A DNA stretch of 64,000 bases. Origin: Lujinxingia vulgaris. Its GTDB lineage: Bacteria > Myxococcota_A > Bradymonadia > Bradymonadales > Bradymonadaceae. Shown in pieces: positions 7,733 through 17,100 of the stretch. The translations under genes were made by a program, and so were the position numbers. The notes under the pieces are model-generated. The model did no database searches, was not told the DNA's origin, and was given only the letters and a program-made list of their open reading frames with translations. The stretch lies in assembly GCF_007997015.1 (NCBI RefSeq), contig NZ_VOSM01000004.1, forward strand, positions 496,001 to 560,000, read 5' to 3'. Position 1 is the stretch's first letter. Each line of letters starts with the position of its first letter.

Positions 7733-10700
7733 GGCGCCTCCTGCGGCTCGGCCCCCGGAACAGGCGCGGGCGCGGGCAAACGCTCAACGAAGATCGCCGA
7801 GGCCAACGCCAGCGCCAGCGCGTCGGGGCGCTGACCGGGGCGCAGCCGGAGCTCGGTGCCCTCGTCGCCATCCACAACGGCGTCAAGGCGCAGCGCTCGC
7901 CAGAGCTCGCCAGAGGTGCCGGTCGTGACCACCAGCCAGCTCTGCTCCCGGGCCTCATCGACCACGACCTCGTAGCTGCGTTGCTCTGCCTCCAGGAGTT
8001 GCAGCGCGGCGAGGAGGTCGAGGGGGTTTCGTGTGTAGGCAAAGCGGCGGGTATGGGTCTGGAGGGCCTGCCACAGGGTCTCACTGAGCGCCTCGTTCGC
8101 CAGATCGGCACCCTCAAGAGGTTGGCTCCCCATGCGCTCGAGAAGCCCCTGACGCACCAGGCGTTCCTGGCGAGCAACCCTGGCGAGCGCCCGCTCCAAC
8201 ACCTCGGCGCTCAGGCCCAGCCGCAGCGCGCGGCGCTGATCTGCATCGAGCCACACCCGGGCAAAACGCCCCGGCGCCGCCGCCCGCGCCATCGCCGCGC
8301 CGACATCCTCCAGACCGCGCAGCTCGGCAAAACGCAGCTGCCCCTGGTCGAGCTCCAGCCTCAGTCCGGAGCGCGCCAGCGCGCTGTGCAGCGCGGCCGC
8401 ATCCGCCTCCAGCTCACCCACGCTCAGGGCCTGATCAAAGCTCAAAAGCCCCGCCCCCTCCACCTGCCGCCCCTCGGCCAGCCCGCGCACCTGCAGCACC
8501 CAGGCCGCGTCATCGGGCTCCCCGAGCTGCAACACACGCTGGGTGGCCAGCAGCAGCGAGGGATCTTTAAGAGGATCGCCCAACACGCCCACCTCGCCTC
8601 GCCAGGCGCTCCCCAGCGCCAACGCGCGGGCCTGCAACGTGTCGGCCATCAGCGCGGCCGCCGCCCAGGTCCCGGCCTCGGGCCGCGCGTAAGGCGCGCT
8701 CACCATCAGCGGAGCGCCCGCTTCGCAGCGCAGCAGAACCACGCCAAAGCCGCGCAGCGCAACAACCTCGTCGGCCTCAGCGCCCTTCTCGCGCACCGCC
8801 CACCAGCACCCACCTCGGTCGTCGCGTAGCTGCTCCAGCGTAAGCCCCACCGCCCCGCCAACCCGCCGCGCGGCGGCAAGCTCCCGGCCCGCCACAAAGC
8901 GCGGAAACCCGCTTCGCCCCATCGCCACCAGCGGCTCAATCACCCCGCGCTGCACCGCCTCGATCTCTGCGGCGCTCGGCGCCTCCCCCAGCTCCCGAAG
9001 ATGCGCCGCGACCGCCCGCTCGGGCCCCTCGATCAGCCCCGCCACATAGGCGCGCAGGCTCACCACCGCGCTCGCAGTCGGCTCATCGGTATCCGCCCCC
9101 CAGGCCGCAAGCCGCACCATCTGCGCGCGCCCCAGCATCAGCGTGACGTGCGCCCCGCGCGCGATCTCGCGGGTGCGGTCAGTGCCCGGCGCCACATCCC
9201 AGCGCACCTTCAGCCCGGGCAGACGCCCGCTGACCACACCCACCGGAAAGGCCGAATCCACCGCGCGCCCCATCCAGATCCCCCGCGACTCAAGCGCCGC
9301 GCGCCGAAGTTGCAACACATCATGCTCGCGCCAGGCCCGCATCATCCGCTGATGCGGCGAGCTCGCGTCGCTGAGCGGGTCGAGCTCTCGCCCGCTGCTC
9401 ATTTTTGCCCGCGCGCCAAAGATCAACGCCCGCGCATCGACTTCCTCGCCAACCCGCAACGCCGCACTCACGACCAACGGATCCCCCCCGGCGTCGGGCA
9501 CCTGCACCACCGGCCCTCGCCGCCCCGGACGCACCACCAACACCCCCAACCCGCGCACGTCCGGGTAACGCGCCAACTTCTCGGCCACGACAAAAGCCAC
9601 GCCCTTGCCGTCGTCGACCACCGCGACCTCCAGCTCCAGCGTCGCGGCCAGCTGCGCGATCTCCGCCCGCGCGATGCCTTCGCGCGCCGACGACACCTCG
9701 GCCAGCTCCCCGAGCTCCGCGTAGCGCTCCACATCCATCGCGCTCAGCGCGCGCCCGCCGGCTGCCCCGCCCGCAAGCGCACTGCGCCTTAAGAGCTCCG
9801 CCTCCAGCGTGCCTCGTCCCTGCTCGCTGGCGTCGAGGCGCTCCACGCGCACCTCATCGTCGCGCACCGGCCCCGGCCCCACCAGTACGCTGGCCAGCAC
9901 ACCGCCGAGCACAAAGCCCACGATGCTCACCAACGCCGTGGGCACCACCACCATCACGATGTTCTTCTTCTGCACGATCTTCAGCGCCAGCAGACTCGCC
10001 AGCAAATACCCGAACCCGAAGAAGTCGATCGTGCGCACCTGCGGCGCCCCCAGAAACATCGCCCACGCCAGCGCAAACTTGATGAAGTAGCCCACGCTGA
10101 ACACAAAAATGATCTTGCGCGGCCCCTCCATATTCAACTTACGCAGCGGCCCGCTGCGCAAAAGCGCGCCGGCCAGAAGCGCAAGCCCGATGGCCTCCCC
10201 AAAGGTCCACAGCGCCTTGAACACATCGAACCAGGCGATCGCGATGAGCGCCGGGATCAAGATCCCGCCAAAATCCCACCCCACCTTGATGTTGATGCGC
10301 CCGGCCAACGCCGCCGTCACCAGCAAGATGATGTAAGCCTTGGGTGAGGCGAAGAGATCGATGGCGATGTCTTCGTAATGCACCTGAAACTCGGCCACCC
10401 GCAGGTTCGTATACGCCAGCAACCCCCAGCGTGTGGCCGCGTATACCACCGCCGTGGGCATGAGCACCTGCCAGGCCCCGCGCCTCAACCCCACCTTCCA
10501 GAACATGTTGGCGGCGAGCGGCACAATCACAAGCCCCACCGAATTGAGCGGCCCGGGTGCATAGGGCGACACCCCGATCGCCGCGGCCAGCGGCACCCAC
10601 AACGCCGGCCACACCCACAGCTCGCCGAGCACCCGCACGATGATGCTCATCACCAGAAAGGCGTAAAAGCGGTCGCGCCCGAACACCACCGACCACACCC

Positions 10701-10953
10701 CGAGCTTGCCCATCCCCTCCGAGAGCAACCACACAAGCCCGTAGGTGACCACCGCCTCCAACATCGCCACCGCCGCGCTGGTCGGCGAGATCAGCGCAAC
10801 GCTGGCGAGGTACCCGGGGACGACCAGACCCACGAAGGTGTAGCCCAGCGTCTCGGTGAGCATCCACCGCAGCAGGAGCCCCAGAAAGACGATCGTGAGG
10901 ATCGAGCTATCAAAGCCGCCCCCCGGAAAGATGTGCAGCGCCGCATCACCCAC
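7729..10953 (-). CDS. Poly-gamma-glutamate synthase CapC/PgsC-like protein, duplicated and extended
   Basis: 1074 residues from a GTG three bases after the upstream stop. The N-terminal ~360 residues are polytopic membrane segments. The first half has GLVVPGYLA after a TLGY motif, the hallmark of PgsC/CapC (GLVVPGYL in Bacillus). The second half has the related GGILIPALIA followed by a similar helix pattern, so the CapC unit seems duplicated. Bacillus PgsC is only about 150 residues. The remaining ~700 residues are a soluble Ala/Arg/Glu-rich region with repeated helical stretches and no motif I know. In the known system CapC works with the CapB ligase at the inner membrane to polymerise glutamate; a CapB-like gene lies in the divergent operon. 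Strong on family, uncertain on the polymer. Confidence 0.8.
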   Translation of the reverse strand: MGDAALHIFPGGGFDSSILTIVFLGLLLRWMLTETLGYTFVGLVVPGYLASVALISPTSAAVAMLEAVVTYGLVWLLSEGMGKLGVWSVVFGRDRFYAFLVMSIIVRVLGELWVWPALWVPLAAAIGVSPYAPGPLNSVGLVIVPLAANMFWKVGLRRGAWQVLMPTAVVYAATRWGLLAYTNLRVAEFQVHYEDIAIDLFASPKAYIILLVTAALAGRINIKVGWDFGGILIPALIAIAWFDVFKALWTFGEAIGLALLAGALLRSGPLRKLNMEGPRKIIFVFSVGYFIKFALAWAMFLGAPQVRTIDFFGFGYLLASLLALKIVQKKNIVMVVVPTALVSIVGFVLGGVLASVLVGPGPVRDDEVRVERLDASEQGRGTLEAELLRRSALAGGAAGGRALSAMDVERYAELGELAEVSSAREGIARAEIAQLAATLELEVAVVDDGKGVAFVVAEKLARYPDVRGLGVLVVRPGRRGPVVQVPDAGGDPLVVSAALRVGEEVDARALIFGARAKMSSGRELDPLSDASSPHQRMMRAWREHDVLQLRRAALESRGIWMGRAVDSAFPVGVVSGRLPGLKVRWDVAPGTDRTREIARGAHVTLMLGRAQMVRLAAWGADTDEPTASAVVSLRAYVAGLIEGPERAVAAHLRELGEAPSAAEIEAVQRGVIEPLVAMGRSGFPRFVAGRELAAARRVGGAVGLTLEQLRDDRGGCWWAVREKGAEADEVVALRGFGVVLLRCEAGAPLMVSAPYARPEAGTWAAAALMADTLQARALALGSAWRGEVGVLGDPLKDPSLLLATQRVLQLGEPDDAAWVLQVRGLAEGRQVEGAGLLSFDQALSVGELEADAAALHSALARSGLRLELDQGQLRFAELRGLEDVGAAMARAAAPGRFARVWLDADQRRALRLGLSAEVLERALARVARQERLVRQGLLERMGSQPLEGADLANEALSETLWQALQTHTRRFAYTRNPLDLLAALQLLEAEQRSYEVVVDEAREQSWLVVTTGTSGELWRALRLDAVVDGDEGTELRLRPGQRPDALALALASAIFVERLPAPAPVPGAEPQEAP

Positions 10954-10956
10954 GTC

Positions 10957-13524
10957 TCAGCGCCCCTTCGGCAAGATGATGTCGTAGGTCAGCCCGTCGA
11001 GCTCGCTGTGGGCTTCCAGCCGACCGCCGCTACCCTGCACGTACTGCTTCGCCAGAAAGAGGCGATTTCCCCCACTCACATCGCCCTCGCCGCCTTCCAG
11101 GAGCCTCTGGAGCAGCGAGGTGGGGATCATGACGTTGGGAACATGCACGCGAATACGCGTCTGCTCGCCCTCCTGATGCACACTGACCTCGATCTGCACC
11201 TGGTCGGGCACGAGCTCGGCGCTGTCTTGAATCATCAGGCGAATCGCCTTCTGAATCGACTCGGGGTGCCCACGCGCGATCATCGGCTCGGTCGGCACAT
11301 CGACGCGCACGCCGGTGAGCTCGGTCTGCGTCGACGCGCCGCGCAGCGCCTCGCGCACCACATACTGCACGCTCAGCGGCATCGTCGCCTGCACATCCTG
11401 CGGGGGTTTGAGCACCCCCTGAAAATCATCCACGACGCGCCCCAGATCGGCGATCGCCTCTTCCAGCCCCTCCACAAGGGTGCGCTCGGCGGTGCCCAGC
11501 CCGCTGCTCATGCTCAAGACGTTGGTGTAGCCGCTGACCACGCTCAATAGGTCGGCCGCGCGCGTGTTCACTACCCGAATCAGGTTGAGTTTTTCCCGCG
11601 CCCCCTCCACCGCGCTGGAGACGTCGAGGGCGGTGAGCACAAGCCCGCGCACCACGCGCCGCCCCATCTCTTCGCGCCACACCGCCGAGACGCAGATCTC
11701 CACCAGACGCCCCCCCTCCTCATCGGGCTCCCAGCGAAAACGCTGCGCCTCACCGCCACTCAACACCTCATCGATGCGGCGCGCCACCGAGGCCTCATCC
11801 TCCTCGGAGTGGCGCGCAATCAACCCGTAGATGCCTCCCTGCACCCGCTCCTGACCTTCGAGAAGTCGGCGCATCGCCTCGTTCTCAAAGGTGACCTCGC
11901 CAAAGAGGTTCGCGAGCATCAGCCCCACCTGGGCGTTCTCCGAGACATCTTCCAGCGCGCGCCGATCAAGCTCCAGATGCTCCATCGCCGCCAGCGCCGC
12001 GCCCACCATCGCGTCGGCCCGATCCATCTCCTGGGCCATCACCTCGGGCACGCCGTGCTCCATCCAGCGCCACACGATCTCGTCGGCGAGCTGGCGGGCG
12101 ACGCGTTCAAGCGCGGGGCGACGCGCCTCGATCACGGTGGTGGCCGACGGCACGTGCAGCATCCAGAAGCCCACCACCCGCTCGCGCACTACCAGCGGGA
12201 CCATCACCGTCTCCAGGCCGCCCTCGCGCACGTACCCCGTCACCACCTGCAGGGTGCGCCGCTCGTAGGCCTGCCGGTAGGGCGAACGCCGCACATCGCG
12301 CCGCAGCTCGGCGATCCCATCGTCCGAAAGCCCCAGATGCGCCCGAAACCCGATCCACCACGAGCCCTGCCCCAGCTCGGCAAGGCTCATCGCCTCCACG
12401 CCCAAAACCGCCCCTGCTCGCGCCAGAAGCTCCGACCAGAACGCCTCTCCGCTGGCCCCGCTGCTGCCCCGCCGGGAGGTGGCCTCTTTGACCGCGCCGG
12501 CCAGCAAAGCCTGCACCTCGCGCCCACGCGCGCGCCGGGTGGCCGGCACAAAATGCACCACCGAAAAGCCCACAAAAGCCCCGGCAACAACGCCCGCTCC
12601 CGAGAGCGCCAGCCCCACGTAAAACCCCGCGAAGACCGCGCCCCAGGCCAACATCATCGCCCCCACAAGCCAGAGCAATGAGGCGCGGCGAGTGGCCGCC
12701 CAGGCCCCCACGAGCAATCCCACGATGAGGCCCAGCGGCCCCTGCCCCGGCGGGCGCACAAGCCCCGCATCATCGGCGATGGTGGCCACCGCCTCCGCCC
12801 GCACCACCTCCCGGGCAACCTCGCCGTAAGGCGTTCCCGCCCGCTCCACACCGCCCCGAACATCGGGCACCACAAAGACCACTCGCCCCCGAAAGAGCCC
12901 CTCTACAAAGCCGGCCTCCTCAAGGTTTGCCGCCGACAGTCGCGGCATCCCCCCGCTGTAGTTGATGCCCACCTGCTGACGCGCGCCGATCGCATAGCCC
13001 GCCCGCTCCGCCAGATACCCCACCAGCGTGCGCGCGCCCCCCTCACGCACCACACGCGCCTGCGGACCCGGCTCAAACTCCCCGGGCGTCAAGCGCCAGA
13101 ACTCGCACTCACTCCCCAGCCAGCGCGGGCGCGACTCGGCGTAATACACCACCTCAGCGGGGCATCCGTGCACGGCCTGCGCCGGCCCCCAGGCCAGCCC
13201 CGCCCCGGCATACACCGCCACCAGGCGTGCCCCGTCGCCCTGCACGCGCCCCACGAGCTCTTCCAGCAACGCCGCCTCATAAGGCGCCGGCCCGCGCTGC
13301 TCGGCAAAGACCTCATCGAGCGTCACCACCACCACCGACTGCGTCGTGGTTCGTTCCCCGCGCAAAAGATACGCCGCGCGGGTCAACGCCTCATCCAGCC
13401 AACGTCCACCGCCCACAGCGCCGATCAGCGCGCAGAGCACTCCCAGGGTCAGCATCACGACCACGCGTCGACGCTGCGCCTGCCACCACCCCCGCACCTG
13501 CCATCGCCAGCGACGCCAATGCAC
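10957..13524 (-). CDS. CHASE2-PAS sensor with histidine-kinase-like C-terminus lacking the H-box
   Basis: About 855 residues from the GTG at 13524 (GAG 10 bases upstream); an ORF extension to 13641 would put 39 unlikely residues before the membrane segment. Order: N-terminal helix (about 22-45), periplasmic CHASE2-like domain (VVVVTLDE, then RVVFVVPDVRGG, AGTPYGEV, GLVRPPG), three or so membrane helices (about 250-330), a GAF-like region, a PAS domain (NLFGEVTFENEAM) and a dimerisation/ATPase-like tail. Where a kinase has its phospho-His there is LLSVVSGYTNVL with no His, and the N, G1 and G2 ATP-binding boxes are poor. It is probably a signal-responsive allosteric regulator rather than a kinase. 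First gene of the CapC operon. Confidence 0.75.
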   Translation of the reverse strand: MHWRRWRWQVRGWWQAQRRRVVVMLTLGVLCALIGAVGGGRWLDEALTRAAYLLRGERTTTQSVVVVTLDEVFAEQRGPAPYEAALLEELVGRVQGDGARLVAVYAGAGLAWGPAQAVHGCPAEVVYYAESRPRWLGSECEFWRLTPGEFEPGPQARVVREGGARTLVGYLAERAGYAIGARQQVGINYSGGMPRLSAANLEEAGFVEGLFRGRVVFVVPDVRGGVERAGTPYGEVAREVVRAEAVATIADDAGLVRPPGQGPLGLIVGLLVGAWAATRRASLLWLVGAMMLAWGAVFAGFYVGLALSGAGVVAGAFVGFSVVHFVPATRRARGREVQALLAGAVKEATSRRGSSGASGEAFWSELLARAGAVLGVEAMSLAELGQGSWWIGFRAHLGLSDDGIAELRRDVRRSPYRQAYERRTLQVVTGYVREGGLETVMVPLVVRERVVGFWMLHVPSATTVIEARRPALERVARQLADEIVWRWMEHGVPEVMAQEMDRADAMVGAALAAMEHLELDRRALEDVSENAQVGLMLANLFGEVTFENEAMRRLLEGQERVQGGIYGLIARHSEEDEASVARRIDEVLSGGEAQRFRWEPDEEGGRLVEICVSAVWREEMGRRVVRGLVLTALDVSSAVEGAREKLNLIRVVNTRAADLLSVVSGYTNVLSMSSGLGTAERTLVEGLEEAIADLGRVVDDFQGVLKPPQDVQATMPLSVQYVVREALRGASTQTELTGVRVDVPTEPMIARGHPESIQKAIRLMIQDSAELVPDQVQIEVSVHQEGEQTRIRVHVPNVMIPTSLLQRLLEGGEGDVSGGNRLFLAKQYVQGSGGRLEAHSELDGLTYDIILPKGR

Positions 13525-13805
13525 TTCGTAGAGCTCACAACTAAAAGAAATCCGCGCCGAATTCGCACATGCGCGCGGCGAGCACACCTGCCCGGGTGGG
13601 AGTGTAAAGGCTTGTTGTACGGGCAGCAAAAAATCGCACACCTGCCCTGTGCACCTGACAAAATCCTCTTTTCTATCAAAAACTTACAGGCGCCAACGCA
13701 TCCTTCGCAGCGCTCGCCCCCTCATGTCCATGAGAAAGTTTGCGATCCCCCGACGCGTGTGCGAGACTCGGTACTGGTACAATCCTTTACAAGCGAGGCG
13801 ACGCC
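13525..13805. promoter_or_regulatory. Divergent intergenic region of the polymer locus
   Basis: 281 bases between the start of the CHASE2 gene and the small gene at 13806. Both arms of the locus should be transcribed from here. A TACAAT hexamer at about 13786 could be a -10 box for the plus arm. No repeat element or clear operator was seen, and the base composition is lower in GC than the flanks. Confidence 0.4.
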
Positions 13806-14147
13806 ATGAACACCAACCAGGTCAAATCCCTCTCGGCACTCGCCAGTCAGTTCGTGCAACGCGCCCACGCTTATATGGAGCAGGCCGACGCCTGCGGCTT
13901 TGACACCGAAGATCTGCAGGCTCACGCCGAGCGTTTCACCGCCTCCCTTCAAAATAACGCCGATGTCGACGAAGCCATGTACCGCGAGCTCGCCCTCAAA
14001 ATGCTCGCCCACGTCGATCATATCCTCGAGGTGCTCGACCAGACCGAGCGCCCCGACGCGCAGCTCATTGAGATCGCGATGGCCGTCAAAAACACCTCCC
14101 GCTTGCTCAGCGCGGTGCATAACTTCGACGCCCGTTTCCAGCGCTAA
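13806..14147 (+). CDS. Small helical protein, first gene of the plus arm
   Basis: 113 residues from the ATG at 13806, preceded by GAGGCGACGCC; an ORF start at 13740 is less likely because the MNTNQVK start has the ribosome site. The sequence is hydrophilic and entirely helix-like (NTNQVKSLSALASQF..., MYRELALKMLAHVDHILEVLDQ), with no signal peptide or membrane helix. It may form a small coiled-coil bundle in the cytoplasm. It ends 25 bases before the barrel-like protein and so is likely in its operon. I do not recognise the family. Confidence 0.65.
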   Translation: MNTNQVKSLSALASQFVQRAHAYMEQADACGFDTEDLQAHAERFTASLQNNADVDEAMYRELALKMLAHVDHILEVLDQTERPDAQLIEIAMAVKNTSRLLSAVHNFDARFQR

Positions 14148-14172
14148 GCCCTCCTCCGCAGCGACCTCGCCA

Positions 14173-17100
14173 GTGATACCCACCTCGCCAGGAACGCCCC
14201 GGGGCGCGCTGGCCCTCTTTGCCATCGTCGCCGCGCTGGCGTTCACGCTGAATCTGCCGCCGGCCGAGGCCTGGCGACCGCTGCCCGAGCCCGACACCGA
14301 CGACCTGCTCGACTGGCAACCTCTGCTCGAGCCGGAACATCGCCGCGAGCTGGCCCCGGGTGACGCGACGCTCTTCAGCGCGCCCCGAAACGCGGTGGTG
14401 CGCCTGCAATTTGACCCGCCCCGACTGGCAAGCGCGCTGCGCGTTGAGGAGCGCGTGGCCAGCAACGATGGGCTGACCACCGCGTCGCTGCCGCTTGAGC
14501 CTTTTGTGCTCGACGGGGGCGACTGGTTCATCCTCAGCGGCGTCTCCCACAGCCCGACCCTTCGCGTGGCGCTGGATGAGCGCGCCGGCCAGAGCGTCAC
14601 GATCTCGGCGCACACCCTGGATCACGCCCCGCCGCGCCTCTACTGGGACTGGTGGCAGCGCCGGCTGCACCGCTGGCTGCAGGTTGCGCCGCTGGCACCG
14701 CCGCCGGCCGATCTTCCGATCGCCGCCCGCGCCCGGGTCATCTCCCAGGCGCGCGAGGCCCAACTTCTGCACATCCTCACCGATGCGCTCACCGACGACG
14801 CCGTTCTTCGCCAGGCGGCCCATCACCTGGGCCGGGCGATGCTCACCCGGGCGATCCAGCGGGAGCGCCAGCCCGACGGGCGTTTTCATGCGCGCCGCCC
14901 CATCGCCCCGGCCTTTGAGCCCGCGCTGCCCGAGGCCACCGTCAGCCTCCCCACCGGCCCGAGCGCCGCACTTCGGCTTAAGCCCGGCGAAGACGCCCAC
15001 CTCACCGTCGACGGCCCCGCCCGCCTGGAGCTGGGCGTGCGCGCCGTCAAAACACCCGAAAACGCCGAGCAGATTTCGCCATTCTCGCTGCAGATCTTCG
15101 AGCGCGGCCACCCGGTGCACCGGGCGGACTTCAGCAGCGGTCCGGCCCGTTTTCTGCCCGACGGCCGCCCGCTGAGCACCTCGTCTTCCGGACCGCTTCT
15201 GGTCGGTGAAGATGACGATGCCCCCCGCGAAGATCCTGCCGAAGACGCCACCACGGACCTCGACCGCGATCCGGAGCTCGATCCCGCCTCGCCGGCTCGC
15301 CACACCGGAGTACTTGAGGCCCGCGACGAGCAGGGCACACCCTTAAGCTGGCGTCGCACCACCTCGATGTGGGTGCCGCCGGGGCGCCACCACTACACCC
15401 TGCGCGCCACCGACGCCGAAATCCTCATCGACGGCCACATCGCGCGCCCCCGCTACCTGCTTCAGGATGTCGCCGGTCGACTGCATAACGCCGACTGGCA
15501 TATCGAGCGCGCCGAGCAGCTTCTGAGCGGTAGCGACCACCCCGCCGCCACGCTGCTGCTCGCCGAGATCGCATCGTTTCTGGGACAGGTCGACAACGCC
15601 CGAAACCTGCTCTTTGCCGCCCGTAAGTCCCAGGCGCCGGCGGCGCACCAATCCGCCTGGATCACCTGGCTTGAACTTCGCCTCAACCCCGGTGAACTCG
15701 CAGCGCCTCAGGCCCTTCTCGACCTTGTGCAGAGCGAACTTCTCCCCCCTGCCTCCCGGCGCCTGATTGGCCTGCAGGCCGCTCGCCAGGAGCTCGCGCT
15801 GGGCTACCCCGAACTCGCTGCGGCCAAACTCGACGCCCTGCCCGAAGATCCGCAGGGCGACGCCATCGATCTTCCTCTGGAGCGGGCGCTGCGCGCCGAG
15901 ACCATCCTCACCGGCGGCAGCCGCCGCGAGGCGCGCTGGGCGGGCTTCGACCTGCTTTACGCGGCCTGGTTGCGAGAGCCCATTCACCCCGACCGCACCG
16001 ACGCCCTGCAAACCCTGTGGTGGTACGCCACCTACTGGCGCGATCTGGAGCCCCTTCCCCCCGTCCGCCTCGCCACGCCGGCGACCGACGCCACTGCCGA
16101 AGACGCCGCCGCAACTCCCGAGCAAGCCCTTCCCCCCGAGCCGACGCCCTTTCTGGAGCCTCTGGGGCCGGCCGACACCCGCACCTTTCTGGCAAGCGTC
16201 GCCGATCGCACCACATTGCTCTACCGCCTGCCCCACGAGCAGGCCGTCACCCTGGGCGCTCCGACCGATGCCCCCACCGCCGCCCAACGCCTCACCCTGA
16301 CGGCGCGCGCCGCCCAACGTCCGGCCGTCGCCGCGCTCAAGCTCGACAGCGGCGGTGAGCCGCACACCTTTGCCTTTTTGCACGACGCGCCCCTTCAAGA
16401 ATTTGAACTTCTCACGACGACCAACGCCCCGCTCCGCGTCCAGAACCTCTCCCCCGACCCGATCACCGAGCTCTACACCCCTCATCCTCCTCAAGACGTG
16501 GAGTGGTTGCCCTCCGATCACATCGTCATCCCCCGCGACTACTGGGAGGCCGACTCTGAGGGTGTGCGTTTTGCGCTGGAGTCCTCCGGCACCACCCGCT
16601 ACGTGCGCCTGCATCTTCGCCCCACCGCTGCCGATAGGCGCATTCGCCTGCGCATCGACGATGGCGCCAACGCCCCGCGCGATCTTTTCCTCGACGCCAG
16701 CGCCCACGCACGCGCGACCTACCCCGCCCCCCTTCGCCTCATCCTTCAACTTCCCCCGGAGGCACAGCACCTGGAGGTGCGCGCCCTCTCCCAGAACGTC
16801 TTCGTCGCCCTGGACCAGCGCGCCGCCCGCGAAGATCAAAGCGTCGATCCCATCCCCGTCGCCGTCACGCTGCCACCCTCCCCGCAGACCTTGCAGCGCA
16901 TCTCGCTGCTCTCCCGCAGCATCAACGACGAGGCCACCCTCTCTAAAAAACGCACCCTGCAGGTCGAGCGCGCCGAGCTCTTGATGAGTCTGGGGCAAAA
17001 CGCCCTGGCCGAGGTCGACCTCTACGCTGCCGCCTACGACTTCCGCACCCCCGGCGACACCCTGGAGCGCGCCCGCGGCCTGCTCGCCACGCTGCGCCAA

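Noticed and set aside
13900-14172. N-terminal part of the open frame of the giant barrel-like gene
   Set aside because: It overlaps the small gene at 13806 in another frame and has no signal peptide; the GTG at 14173 gives one.
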